64,000 nucleotides of DNA, from positions 496,001 to 560,000 of the forward strand of contig NZ_CP020739.1 of assembly GCF_002097715.1 (NCBI RefSeq), written 5' to 3'. Shown piece by piece: positions 1-7,110 of the stretch. Under the pieces are notes generated by a model. That model was not told where the DNA came from. It searched no databases and saw only the letters and a list, made by a program, of their open reading frames with translations. The DNA comes from Burkholderia ubonensis subsp. mesacidophila (GTDB taxonomy: Bacteria; Pseudomonadota; Gammaproteobacteria; Burkholderiales; Burkholderiaceae). Made by a program: the position numbers and the translations under genes. How positions within the stretch are numbered: the first letter of the stretch is position 1; every line of letters begins with the position of its first letter.

Positions 1-459
1 CGAGGCGGACAGCAGCACCATCAGCAAGGCCGGCTCCGCGAGGAAGCCGATCAGCATTTCGCGGCGGGCGCCGAGCGTGCCGAACGCCGTGCCGACGTCC
101 ATCGCGGCGAGCGACAGCGCGACGCGCGCGAGCGCGAACAGGCCGACGAGCGCGATCGCGTCCGCGGCGGGCGACAACGGCAATTCGGTCGACAGCGTCG
201 GCACGATCGCGCAGGCGAGCGTCATCGCCGCCCACACGACATAGGGTGCGCCGCGGAACACCGGACTTGCGCCATAGGCGACGACCGACTCCTTGTTGAA
301 CAGCTTGTGGAGCATCCGGTACGGCTGCCAGATGCTGGGCGCGCGCCGGTTCTGCAGCCACGCGCGGCACTGGTTGACCCAGCCCGTGAGCAGCGGCGCG
401 GCGGCGAGCGCCACGACGATCTCGAGGGTTTGCGACAGCACGCCGGATACGGTCACCAT
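1..459 (-). CDS. hyfC: Hydrogenase-4 membrane subunit C-like protein, partial (cut by window start)
   Basis: This is the N-terminal part (about 153 residues) of a NuoH/HyfC-type membrane subunit, the protein that anchors the hydrophilic arm of hydrogenase-4 or formate-hydrogenlyase-like complexes in the inner membrane. The ATG overlaps the end of the upstream hyfB by seven bases. The start reads MVTVSGVLSQTLEIVVAL and runs into a first hydrophobic helix. It is followed by WVNQCRAWLQNRRAPSIWQP, the NuoH/HyfC-style loop with a QNRRAPS-like motif, and then KLFNKE. Further hydrophobic segments continue to the window edge. The assignment rests on that loop plus its position directly after hyfB. 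The C-terminus, with the quinone-site residues, is not visible. Confidence 0.8.
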   Translation of the reverse strand, partial: MVTVSGVLSQTLEIVVALAAAPLLTGWVNQCRAWLQNRRAPSIWQPYRMLHKLFNKESVVAYGASPVFRGAPYVVWAAMTLACAIVPTLSTELPLSPAADAIALVGLFALARVALSLAAMDVGTAFGTLGARREMLIGFLAEPALLMVLLSAS

Positions 460-2459
460 CGTCTCACCAGCAACAGGAGCAGGATCAGCACGGCGAAGCT
501 GTAGGTCAGGTACACGGCGATCTTTCCCGTCTGCAGACGGCCCGCCCATTCGGCCATGCGTTGCGTCAGCGCCGCGATGCGCTCGTAGAGCGCGGGCCAG
601 GTGCGGTCGGTGACCGAGACCCGGTAGGCCGGCTGCGCGTCGAACGGCGACGGCACGTGCCGCTCGATGCGCAGGAACGGCGCGAAGATTTCCCGGATCG
701 GCTGCCCGAACCCTTCCGCCGTATCCTGCATGCGCGCGTTCGTGAACGGGAAGCCGCAACTCCACGGCGCGGCGCGACGCAGCCGGCCGTGGTAGAAGCG
801 CCGCACCACCACCCACGCGAGCCCGCAGCACGCGATGAAAAACAGCATGAACACGGCGGGCATGTAGCTGGCCCGCGCGGTCGACACGGGCACGAACAGA
901 AGCCAGCCGTGGTTGTCCGCGCCGATGCCGGCCCCGACCAGCGTGCGCGTGACCCGGTCCAGGATCTTGACGAACTGCGCGGGCATCAGGCCGAGCAGTA
1001 CGCCGGCCGCCGCGAACCAGCAGAACGCGAGCCGCTCCCATCCATTCGCGTCGCGTGCGCGGCTCAGCTTCGTTTCTCTCGGCTGCCCGAGGAAGACGAT
1101 GCCGAAGAACTTGACCATCGTGTAGCCGGCCAGCGCGGCCGTCATCGCGACCAACGCCGCCGCAATGGGCACCGTCATCGCGAGCACCGAATTCGGCAAG
1201 CCCGGGGTGAACAGGAAGCTCTGCAGCAGGAGCCACTCTGCAACGAACCCGCTCAGCGGCGGCAAGCCGGCGCTGGCGACGACGCCGGCGAGCACGGCCC
1301 ACGCGGTCCACGGCATGAAGCGGATCAGGCCGCCGAGCTTGCCGAGATTGCGCTCCCCGGTGGCGTGCAGCACGGCCCCCGTGCCGAGGAACAGCAGGCT
1401 CTTGAAGGCCGCATGCGCGACGATCTGGTAGAGCATCGCAGTGAGCGCGAGCGCGGACAGGCTCGTCATGCCGTACGCGCGAAACAGCACCGCGACGCCG
1501 AGCGCGACGATCATCAGGCCGACGTTGTCGATCGACGAATACGCGAGCAGGCGCTTCATGTCGACCTGGATCGTGCTGAACACGACGCCGAGCAGCGCGG
1601 TGCCGACGCCGAGCACGAGCAGCAGCACGCCCCACCACGCGAACTGCACGTGCAGCAGGTCGAACAGCGTGCGCAGCAGGCCATACAAGCCGACTTTCAG
1701 CACGAAGCCGCTGAGCAGCGCCGATACGGGGGACGGCGCAGCGGGATGGGCATCCGGGAGCCAGACGTGCAGCGGGAACACGCCCGCCTTCGCGCCGAAT
1801 CCGACCAGCGCGAACACGAACGCCAGCGACGCCCGGAGCGCATCGAGCGACTGCGTACGCATGTTGGCGAACGTGTAGTCGCCCGTGTGCGCCTGAAGAA
1901 TGCCGAAGCACAGCAGCAACGCGAGCGCGCCGACGTGGGAGATCAGGAAATACAGGTAGCCCGCGCGGCGGATCTCGCCGATCCGGTGGTTGGTCATCAC
2001 GAGGAAGGTTGCGGACAGCGTCAGCGTTTCCCACGCGACCATGAACACGTACGCATCGTCGGCGACGAGCACGAGCGCGATGCTCGCCAGGCAAACGTGG
2101 TATTCGAAGCAGATGAGCCCTGGCGCGGCCCCTTCCCCCTTGCGGAAATAGCCGGCGGAGAAGGCGCCGATCCCCGCGCTGACGACCCCGAGCACGAACA
2201 GGAAATAGCCGGATAGCCGGTCGACGCGCAGATGAAACGGCAACTCGGGCAGCCCGATCGGCAGTATCGCGGTGGACGGTTCGGCAAAGATGCCGGCGAG
2301 CCCCGCCGCCCCGAGCAGCAGCCCGCCCAGCGCACCGAGCGGAAACAGCCCGTGCGCAACGAACCGCGTGCGATGCAGCACCCCGAGACCGAGCGCGCCG
2401 AGCGCGAGCCACGCGGCCGCGACCAGCAGGACGAAATGGACGACCGGCACGGGTGTCAT
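453..2459 (-). CDS. hyfB: Hydrogenase-4 subunit B-like proton-pumping membrane protein
   Basis: A 668-residue polytopic membrane protein of the NuoL/MrpA/HyfB antiporter-like family. In hydrogenase-4-type complexes it is thought to move protons across the inner membrane. Family residues are visible: a glutamate in WETLTL (E144), a lysine in GAKAG (K224), and a HPAAPSPVSALLSG stretch near 238-251 that is characteristic of the proton-translocating core. Many hydrophobic helices span the whole length. I chose the ATG that begins MTPVPVVHFVLLV, because the open frame further upstream is arginine-rich and lacks membrane character. The gene overlaps hyfC by a few bases, so the two are probably translationally coupled. 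No hydrogenase catalytic subunit lies inside the window, so the partner complex is unseen. Confidence 0.88.
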   Translation of the reverse strand: MTPVPVVHFVLLVAAAWLALGALGLGVLHRTRFVAHGLFPLGALGGLLLGAAGLAGIFAEPSTAILPIGLPELPFHLRVDRLSGYFLFVLGVVSAGIGAFSAGYFRKGEGAAPGLICFEYHVCLASIALVLVADDAYVFMVAWETLTLSATFLVMTNHRIGEIRRAGYLYFLISHVGALALLLCFGILQAHTGDYTFANMRTQSLDALRASLAFVFALVGFGAKAGVFPLHVWLPDAHPAAPSPVSALLSGFVLKVGLYGLLRTLFDLLHVQFAWWGVLLLVLGVGTALLGVVFSTIQVDMKRLLAYSSIDNVGLMIVALGVAVLFRAYGMTSLSALALTAMLYQIVAHAAFKSLLFLGTGAVLHATGERNLGKLGGLIRFMPWTAWAVLAGVVASAGLPPLSGFVAEWLLLQSFLFTPGLPNSVLAMTVPIAAALVAMTAALAGYTMVKFFGIVFLGQPRETKLSRARDANGWERLAFCWFAAAGVLLGLMPAQFVKILDRVTRTLVGAGIGADNHGWLLFVPVSTARASYMPAVFMLFFIACCGLAWVVVRRFYHGRLRRAAPWSCGFPFTNARMQDTAEGFGQPIREIFAPFLRIERHVPSPFDAQPAYRVSVTDRTWPALYERIAALTQRMAEWAGRLQTGKIAVYLTYSFAVLILLLLLVRRW

Positions 2460-2571
2460 CCGGAATGTCTCCAGTACGCTCGGATTGGACGAGGAGCAGG
2501 GAACGCCCCCGAAGCCCCGGGCGCGATCCGTCCGTATTATGACATCGAAAGACCCATCCAGATAACAGGAT

Positions 2572-2590
2572 ATGATAATGACGTTATCAT
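2572..2590. promoter_or_regulatory. Inverted repeat in the hyf / yoaK-like divergent promoter region
   Basis: ATGATAA and TTATCAT form perfect 7-bp arms around a 5-bp spacer in an AT-rich pocket between two divergent genes. The layout resembles operators bound by dimeric regulators, and the motif is loosely like a Fur-type GATAAT palindrome. Only the symmetry is directly seen. The regulator is not identified. Confidence 0.4.
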
Positions 2591-2708
2591 GCAAGGCACA
2601 TGCTTGACGAAATCGGGCGACCCGGCGGGCGCCTCGCCGGCCTGCGGCGCCCGAAGGTTCCATCCGCGATGTCGTTGCCGCGGTTCAGAGTGATCGAGTA
2701 AAGAGCCT

Positions 2709-3476
2709 ATGCCTGCGCAGTACTTTCGAAGCCTGACGGGAAAACACCGCAGCGCGGCCGCGAACCGCCAGCTCGGGGTGTCGCTCGCCTTCGTCGCCGG
2801 CGCAACCAATGCCGGCGGCTTCCTTGCGGTCAGGCAATACACGTCCCACATGAGCGGCATCGTGTCGGCGATCGCGGATCAGGCGGCGCTCGGGGATGTC
2901 CGGCTCGTGCTCGCCGGCATCGGTTCGCTGGCATCGTTTCTCGTCGGAGCGGGATGCTCGGCGGTGCTCGTCAACTGGGGGCGACGCCGCAGCCTGCAAA
3001 GCCAGTACGTCCTGCCGCTGCTGGTCGAGGCCACGCTGCTGCTCCTGTTCGGCCTGCTCGGCAGCCACCTCGCGCTGTGGGAGGCGTTTTTCGTCCCCGT
3101 GACCGTGATCCTGCTGTGCTTCATCATGGGGCTGCAGAATGCGATGATCACCAAGCTGTCGGGCGCGGAGATTCGCACGACGCACATGACCGGCATCGTG
3201 ACGGACCTCGGCATCGAGTTGGGGAAGCTTTTTTACTGGAATCGGTCGGCGGTCGATGCGGACGCGCACGCGGTCATTGCCAACCGCGCGAAGCTGCGGA
3301 TCCACGGCACGATGCTGACGTCGTTCTTCGTGGGCGGCCTGACCGGCGCTATCGGCTTCAAGCACGTCGGCTATGTGTCGACCGTCCCGCTGGCCGCGGC
3401 GCTCGTCACGCTCGCGATCGTGCCCGTGGTCGATGACGTGCTGACCTATGTCTATCGGCTCGACCGCAGGCAGTGA
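2709..3476 (+). CDS. YoaK/DUF1275 family membrane protein
   Basis: A 255-residue protein with about six hydrophobic segments, typical of the YoaK (DUF1275) family in both length and pattern. Family-like features include the early AGATNAGGFLAV segment, TSHMSGIV after the first helix, FIMGLQNAMITK in the middle and TTHMTGIVTDLG after it; the paired H-M-[ST]-G motifs are characteristic. The family is found in the inner membrane and has no established biochemical function. The gene is divergent from hyfB and stands alone, with no obvious partner. The ATG lies about six bases after an AGAG-like ribosome-binding site. Confidence 0.82.
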   Translation: MPAQYFRSLTGKHRSAAANRQLGVSLAFVAGATNAGGFLAVRQYTSHMSGIVSAIADQAALGDVRLVLAGIGSLASFLVGAGCSAVLVNWGRRRSLQSQYVLPLLVEATLLLLFGLLGSHLALWEAFFVPVTVILLCFIMGLQNAMITKLSGAEIRTTHMTGIVTDLGIELGKLFYWNRSAVDADAHAVIANRAKLRIHGTMLTSFFVGGLTGAIGFKHVGYVSTVPLAAALVTLAIVPVVDDVLTYVYRLDRRQ

Positions 3477-3520
3477 CCTCGCAGGCGCCTGCGCCGGCGG
3501 CGACAGGGCGGCGCCCGATC

Positions 3521-3536
3521 GGCCGGGCGGCCTTTT
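3521..3536 (+). terminator. Possible intrinsic terminator after the YoaK-like gene
   Basis: GGCC, a GGGC loop and GGCC are followed directly by TTTT, about 45 bases after the stop codon. The stem is short (4 bp, perhaps longer with mismatches), so this is a weak call. Confidence 0.3.
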
Positions 3537-3553
3537 CCCGCCTCGCCGTCGAG

Positions 3554-3588
3554 GGCAAATGCATTATAATTCGATTAACATATTTGCC
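3554..3588 (+). promoter_or_regulatory. Promoter/operator candidate of the ribbon-helix-helix gene
   Basis: A consensus TATAAT (3565-3570) lies 32 bases before the downstream ATG. It is bracketed by GGCAAAT (3554-3560) and ATTTGCC (3582-3588), a 7-bp inverted repeat. A dimeric repressor such as the ribbon-helix-helix protein itself could bind here; this is inference. No good -35 hexamer is visible. Confidence 0.45.
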
Positions 3589-3602
3589 GATTCGCCCCCG
3601 CA

Positions 3603-3788
3603 ATGGAAACGAAAACCGCACGCCTGACCGTCCTGATCGATCCCGCCAAGAAGGAAGCATTCGAAATGCTCTGCTCGGCACAAGATCTGACGCCGTCACA
3701 AGTCGTACGGCAGCTGATCCGCGAGTATCTCGAGCATCACGGCGTGACCTACAAGACCAAGAGCCCGCTCGGCAAGCGGGTGAAGTGA
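3603..3788 (+). CDS. Small ribbon-helix-helix (CopG/Arc-like) DNA-binding protein
   Basis: A 61-residue basic protein. The short N-terminal strand (TARLTVLIDPAKKEAFEML) followed by two helices, with LTPSQVVRQLIREYLEHHG in the second half, is the usual ribbon-helix-helix layout: a beta-strand that inserts into the DNA major groove, then two helices forming the dimer. The basic tail ends KSPLGKRVK. Such proteins act as small repressors or as antitoxins. No toxin gene adjoins it (the next gene is on the other strand), so a stand-alone regulator is more likely. The start fits the AT-rich promoter immediately upstream. Confidence 0.7.
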   Translation: METKTARLTVLIDPAKKEAFEMLCSAQDLTPSQVVRQLIREYLEHHGVTYKTKSPLGKRVK

Positions 3789-3813
3789 CGCGCTGAATGC
3801 GTCCGGGCGCCGA

Positions 3814-4656
3814 TCAAGCGCCGATTGTCCAGTGCCCGTGCCCTTGTGCGTGCGCGTGCCAGGTCAGCCGCTCCGGATCGAGACGCTCGCCTTGTTTCAG
3901 GCGAGCGGCAGTGGCGGCCAGCTCGAGTTCGCCGGCAAAGTCAAACAAGCTCGCGCGCTCGAGCAAGATTCGCCTGGACGGCATACGATGGCCGCTCTTC
4001 CAGGCGAACGCGACGAAGTTGCTGTCGTCGCCGCACCGCACGATCGCATAGGATGCGCCGAACACGGCCTTCAGCCGCTCGAGGTGCAGCAGCAGCGCCG
4101 GATCATCGTCCGTGAAGTTGATCGCGAGAACACCCGTCTCGGTCAAGCGCTCGCGACATGCGTCGAAGAATGCGAGGTCCGCGCAGCGGCTCGCGATCCC
4201 TTCCGTGACGAAGGCGTCCAGCAGGATCACATCCGTGCGGACGTCTTCCAGCATCACGTAGTCCGCGCCATCGGCGCACACCACCTTGAAGCGCGCGTCG
4301 TCGGCCGGAATCCTGAACACGTCACGCAGCGCGATCACCTCGGGGCTGATCTCGACCGCATCGATCGCGGCCTCGGGCAGATTCCGATAGCAGAACTTCG
4401 CCAGTGATCCCCCGCCGAGCCCGATCATGCAGATGTGCTTCGGCGCGGGCTGCAGCAGCAGAAATCCCATCATCGCGCACGTATAGTCGAGCGTGAGCTT
4501 GTCAGGATGACTGAGCGACATGAAGCTCTGGGTGGCAAAGTGATCGAAGTGCAGCGATACCGCGTGCTGCGTCTCCAGCACGTAGGGCCGCTCATCGCTC
4601 ATCGGCGTCGACAGGAATTCGACGTACGCATCGTAGGACGTTCGAGCCTCATCCAT
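3814..4656 (-). CDS. Spermidine-synthase-like (class I SAM-fold) protein, copy 1
   Basis: A 280-residue protein with the aminopropyltransferase/methyltransferase Rossmann fold. The nucleotide-binding glycine loop is MIGLGGGSLAKF near residue 98, followed by the acidic strand end DAVEISPEV and a later LLDAF segment. Typical spermidine synthases carry a catalytic Asp in a D-S/T-x-D-P context; here it reads LLDAFVTEG, so polyamine synthesis is not assured and another SAM-type reaction is possible. It is clearly paralogous to the gene at 6000-6815 (shared TMMGFLLL/CAMMGFLLL, QPAPKHI and GLGGGSL segments), which lies on the opposite strand. The two flank the phnA and HPr-like genes. Confidence 0.75.
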   Translation of the reverse strand: MDEARTSYDAYVEFLSTPMSDERPYVLETQHAVSLHFDHFATQSFMSLSHPDKLTLDYTCAMMGFLLLQPAPKHICMIGLGGGSLAKFCYRNLPEAAIDAVEISPEVIALRDVFRIPADDARFKVVCADGADYVMLEDVRTDVILLDAFVTEGIASRCADLAFFDACRERLTETGVLAINFTDDDPALLLHLERLKAVFGASYAIVRCGDDSNFVAFAWKSGHRMPSRRILLERASLFDFAGELELAATAARLKQGERLDPERLTWHAHAQGHGHWTIGA

Positions 4657-4713
4657 TCTCGGTCTGCCCGGGAAATCAAACAGTCGATTGAATCATCCGC
4701 GATGGGCCGCCGG

Positions 4714-5058
4714 TCAGACCTTCTTCAGGAAACATGCCTTGAGCATGAAGCTGCCGGCGTCCGTCTTGCAATCGATCTCGTGATCGCCGCCGACGATCCG
4801 GATGCTCTTCACCTTGGTGCCCATCTTCAACGTGATCGACGAGCCCTTGACGCGCAAGTCCTTGATCAGCACGACCGAATCCCCGTCCGACAGCACGTTG
4901 CCGTTCGCATCCTTGACGACGCTGCCCGCAGGTTCGTCGCCCGCGTCGGCGCCGGCGCTCGCCGACCATTCGTGACCGCAGTCCGGGCAGACGAACAGCG
5001 CGCCGTCCGGGTACGTGTTTTCCATCGCGCATTGCGGGCATGAGGGGACGGTATTCAT
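4714..5058 (-). CDS. phnA: PhnA/YjdM-type zinc-ribbon protein
   Basis: A 114-residue protein matching the usual length of the PhnA (YjdM) family. The N-terminus holds a zinc ribbon with paired cysteines (CPQC and CPDCGHEW). The C-terminal PhnA domain contains KDANGNVLSDGDSV, VKGSSITLKMGTKV and HEIDCKTDAGSFMLKACFLKK. Despite the name, the family is not a proven phosphonate enzyme; its function is unsettled. The ATG giving MNTVPSC was chosen because GGAAG lies six bases before it. Another ATG four codons upstream is possible but lacks a spaced Shine-Dalgarno. The leader contains a striking 44-bp palindrome. Confidence 0.87.
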   Translation of the reverse strand: MNTVPSCPQCAMENTYPDGALFVCPDCGHEWSASAGADAGDEPAGSVVKDANGNVLSDGDSVVLIKDLRVKGSSITLKMGTKVKSIRIVGGDHEIDCKTDAGSFMLKACFLKKV

Positions 5059-5102
5059 TGCAGCTTCCATCAGGACAGGTTCGAGTCGATCGGCGAAATG
5101 GA

Positions 5103-5146
5103 ACCGGCGCCAAGACCGCCTCGGCCGAGGCGGTCTTGGCGCCGGT
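5103..5146. repeat. Perfect 44-bp palindrome in the phnA leader
   Basis: Two 22-base arms are exact reverse complements with no spacer; the centre lies between 5124 and 5125. It falls between phnA (minus strand) and the promoter-like CATTATAATG at 5155-5164. If phnA is transcribed from that -10, the mRNA leader would carry a very stable hairpin 45 bases before the start codon. It could be a leader regulatory hairpin, a bidirectional terminator-like barrier or a protein-binding site. There is no run of T on either side, which argues against a standard intrinsic terminator. Confidence 0.9.
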
Positions 5147-5154
5147 ACGCACAA

Positions 5155-5195
5155 CATTATAATGCAATACACATATTCTTACCGCTCGATTATAA
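5155..5195. promoter_or_regulatory. Divergent promoter-like region between phnA and the redoxin-like gene
   Basis: CATTATAATG (5155-5164) is itself symmetric and reads TATAAT on both strands. A second TATAAT lies at 5190-5195 and would suit the plus-strand gene at 5252. The first box resembles the one at 3563-3584: both have CATTATAAT followed about ten bases later by ACATATT. No clear -35 hexamers are seen. Confidence 0.45.
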
Positions 5196-5251
5196 TCTGT
5201 CGCTTGCCGCCTTTCACCGGACTTGCGGGCGGTTTCGCTGAGGATGTCGAC

Positions 5252-5698
5252 ATGTTCGAGCTGGATGGTGCGCTGCTGTTGCCCGATCGGCGTCCCGTGA
5301 CGCTGCGTGAAATCGCGGGAAGCCGGGGCCTCGTCGCCGTGGGCGTCGGGCGCGGCGGCGAACGCGGATTCCAGATGGTTCACCGTTTCCACGACGCCGG
5401 AGAGCAGCTCGCGGCGGCCGGCATCCATCTGGTCTTCGTCTATCCGCGGGAATCGGCCCGGCATGTGATGGATCCGATCTCGGTCTCCAGTGCGCGGTTC
5501 CGGCGCCATCCGTGCCTGCTGCTGGATGTCGACGACCGTCTTTTCGCGCAGGGCGTACCGCCTCGATCGCTGCGCGCGATGCACCTGAACGGCGACATGG
5601 AACGACTCGACGGCATCGACATCGATTTGCAGAGCACGACGTGGGAGATCGCGTGCCGGGCATTCCTGACGCATTGCCAGATCGACACGGCGCACTGA
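5252..5698 (+). CDS. Redoxin-like protein of unknown function, no peroxidatic cysteine
   Basis: A 148-residue protein. Its order of segments resembles the peroxiredoxin/AhpC fold: LLLPDRRPVTLREIAG, then the strand GLVAVGVGRGG, helix MVHRFHDAGEQLAAAG, strand IHLVFVYPRE and strand PCLLLDVDDRLFAQGV. The position after the first strand where peroxiredoxins carry the T-x-x-C motif reads GRGGERG and has no cysteine. The only cysteines are near the C-terminus, so normal peroxidase chemistry is unlikely. GAGGA precedes the chosen ATG by about seven bases. The following HPr-like and methyltransferase-like genes are on the same strand with short gaps and may be co-transcribed. The family is uncertain. 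Confidence 0.5.
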   Translation: MFELDGALLLPDRRPVTLREIAGSRGLVAVGVGRGGERGFQMVHRFHDAGEQLAAAGIHLVFVYPRESARHVMDPISVSSARFRRHPCLLLDVDDRLFAQGVPPRSLRAMHLNGDMERLDGIDIDLQSTTWEIACRAFLTHCQIDTAH

Positions 5699-5730
5699 CC
5701 CCATCGACCCTAGAGACTTTCGCAAATAAC

Positions 5731-5994
5731 GTGGCAACCGTAGTGCACTTACAAATCGGTCCCGGCTGGAACCGAAATCGCGCGTACGCCGCTCAAGACG
5801 CGCTCGTCGACATGGCGCGCCGCTTCGAAAGCGACATCCTGCTGATCGCCAACGGGCGCCACGGCAATGCGAAGGACGGCATGGCGATCGCCTCGTTGCA
5901 GGTGCGCGGCGGCACGTCCGCCCAAGTGCTGGCCGCCGGCCCGGATGAAGAAGCCGCGCTCCAGGCGCTTCTGCCGTTGCTGCAGGAGGGGTGA
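5731..5994 (+). CDS. HPr-like small protein lacking the phospho-accepting histidine
   Basis: An 87-residue protein starting at GTG, the same length as the phosphocarrier HPr. Its second half aligns with HPr by pattern: MARRFESDILLIANG, then NAKDGMAIASLQVRGG, then VLAAGPDEEAALQALLPLL, which is the classical HPr C-terminal helix region. At the active-site loop, HPr has G-L-H-x-R-P-A; here it reads GWNRNRAYAA, so the histidine and proline are gone. The regulatory serine (AKS) reads AKD. It therefore cannot accept phosphate from Enzyme I in the usual way and may be a binding or regulatory derivative. The Shine-Dalgarno of the next gene lies inside its last codons, so the two are coupled. Confidence 0.6.
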   Translation: MATVVHLQIGPGWNRNRAYAAQDALVDMARRFESDILLIANGRHGNAKDGMAIASLQVRGGTSAQVLAAGPDEEAALQALLPLLQEG

Positions 5995-5999
5995 CCTGC

Positions 6000-6815
6000 A
6001 TGCCGCCCGTCGACCTGCCGTTCCCGGGGATGCGCGCCGCGCACGCAAACGCTGCCGCCGATGGTCCGGTGATCGTGGAATCCGAGCACCTCGTGTCGCT
6101 GTGCTTCGACGGCCGCGGCATGCAAAGCACCATGCTGCGCGCCGCCCCCGATGCGCTCGCACTGGGCTATACGCGCACGATGATGGGATTCCTGCTGCTG
6201 CTGCAGCCTGCGCCGAAGCACATCGGCATGATCGGGCTCGGCGGCGGCTCGCTGACGAAGTATTGCCGCCGGCACCTGCCGGGCGCGCACCTCACCGTCA
6301 TCGAAATCAATCCGGACGTGATCGCGCTGCGCGACCGGTTCTGCATCCCGCCCGACGACGAACGGCTGTCGGTCGTCTGCGCGGACGCTGCGCAGTACAT
6401 GTCGACGACCACGCAAACCTTCGACGCGCTGCTGGTGGACGGCTTCAATGCGGACGGCGTTCCCGTCGAGCTCGCCAGTGCGGCCTTCTACGAGGCCTGC
6501 CGCGCGCGGTTGAATGACGATGGCGTGCTGGTTGCCAACCTGCTGCACGGCGATCCGCAACTCGGCAACGCGCTCACTGCGCTGCGCGATACGTTCGGCC
6601 CGTCGGCCGCACTTGCCCCGGCCGAAGACAGTGCGGAAAACCTGATCGTTTTCGCGTGGAAGAGCGATGCCCCGTTGCCGTCGCTCGAGACGCTGATGAC
6701 GCGCGCGGATCGACACGCCGGGCGGCACCGCGTCGATCTCGTCGAAGCGGCCGTGCGCATCGAGCTCGGCGCCAGTTACGACTGGACGCGCCTGGGCGCC
6801 TGCGCTGCCACCTGA
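6000..6815 (+). CDS. Spermidine-synthase-like (class I SAM-fold) protein, copy 2
   Basis: A 271-residue paralogue of the minus-strand protein at 3814-4656. The glycine loop is MIGLGGGSLTKY, followed by the acidic strand end TVIEINPDVIALRDRF and LLVDGFNADGV where the second acidic residue sits. As in copy 1, the canonical D-S-x-D-P catalytic motif of spermidine synthase is not present, so the exact substrate is open. I chose the ATG at 6000 because AGGAGGGG ends nine bases upstream. A GTG nine bases earlier touches that ribosome-binding site and is too close to use. It directly follows the HPr-like gene and is probably co-translated with it. Confidence 0.75.
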   Translation: MPPVDLPFPGMRAAHANAAADGPVIVESEHLVSLCFDGRGMQSTMLRAAPDALALGYTRTMMGFLLLLQPAPKHIGMIGLGGGSLTKYCRRHLPGAHLTVIEINPDVIALRDRFCIPPDDERLSVVCADAAQYMSTTTQTFDALLVDGFNADGVPVELASAAFYEACRARLNDDGVLVANLLHGDPQLGNALTALRDTFGPSAALAPAEDSAENLIVFAWKSDAPLPSLETLMTRADRHAGRHRVDLVEAAVRIELGASYDWTRLGACAAT

Positions 6816-6869
6816 TCCCGCAACACCCGGTGCCCTTCCTTGGTCACCCTCAACTTTTCTGGAGAAGCG

Positions 6870-7091
6870 ATGAGCGACAGCGATACGTCAAACGCCCAAA
6901 CCATTTCGGCGTCCGCCATCTGGGCGCTGGAGCGCCTGGCCGAGATCCGCTATGGACGAGAGACGCCCGCGCTGGGCTGGTCCGTCACGCGGGAGCTCAT
7001 CAGCGCGGGATTCGTCAACTACCCGATGAGCGGCCGGCCCAATATCTCCATCACGACGGCCGGCCGGACGTTCCTGAAGAACCGGAAATAG
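6870..7091 (+). CDS. Small conserved-looking hypothetical protein
   Basis: A 73-residue protein that I do not recognise. It begins MSDSDTSNAQTISASAIW after a good TCTGGAGAAG ribosome-binding site. It has one predicted helix (AIWALERLAEIRYG) and a C-terminal half with ELISAGFVNYPMSGRPNISI and TTAGRTFLKNRK, a layout that could be a small winged-helix-like domain. It stands alone: the preceding gene ends 54 bases upstream, and the next gene is on the other strand with its 3' end facing this one. Confidence 0.5.
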   Translation: MSDSDTSNAQTISASAIWALERLAEIRYGRETPALGWSVTRELISAGFVNYPMSGRPNISITTAGRTFLKNRK

Positions 7092-7110
7092 CCGCCTCCG
7101 CCGGGTCCCG

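Noticed and set aside
561..2216. Plus-strand open frame antisense to hyfB
   Set aside because: The composition is Arg/Glu/Gln-rich without domains; it is a codon-bias shadow of hyfB.
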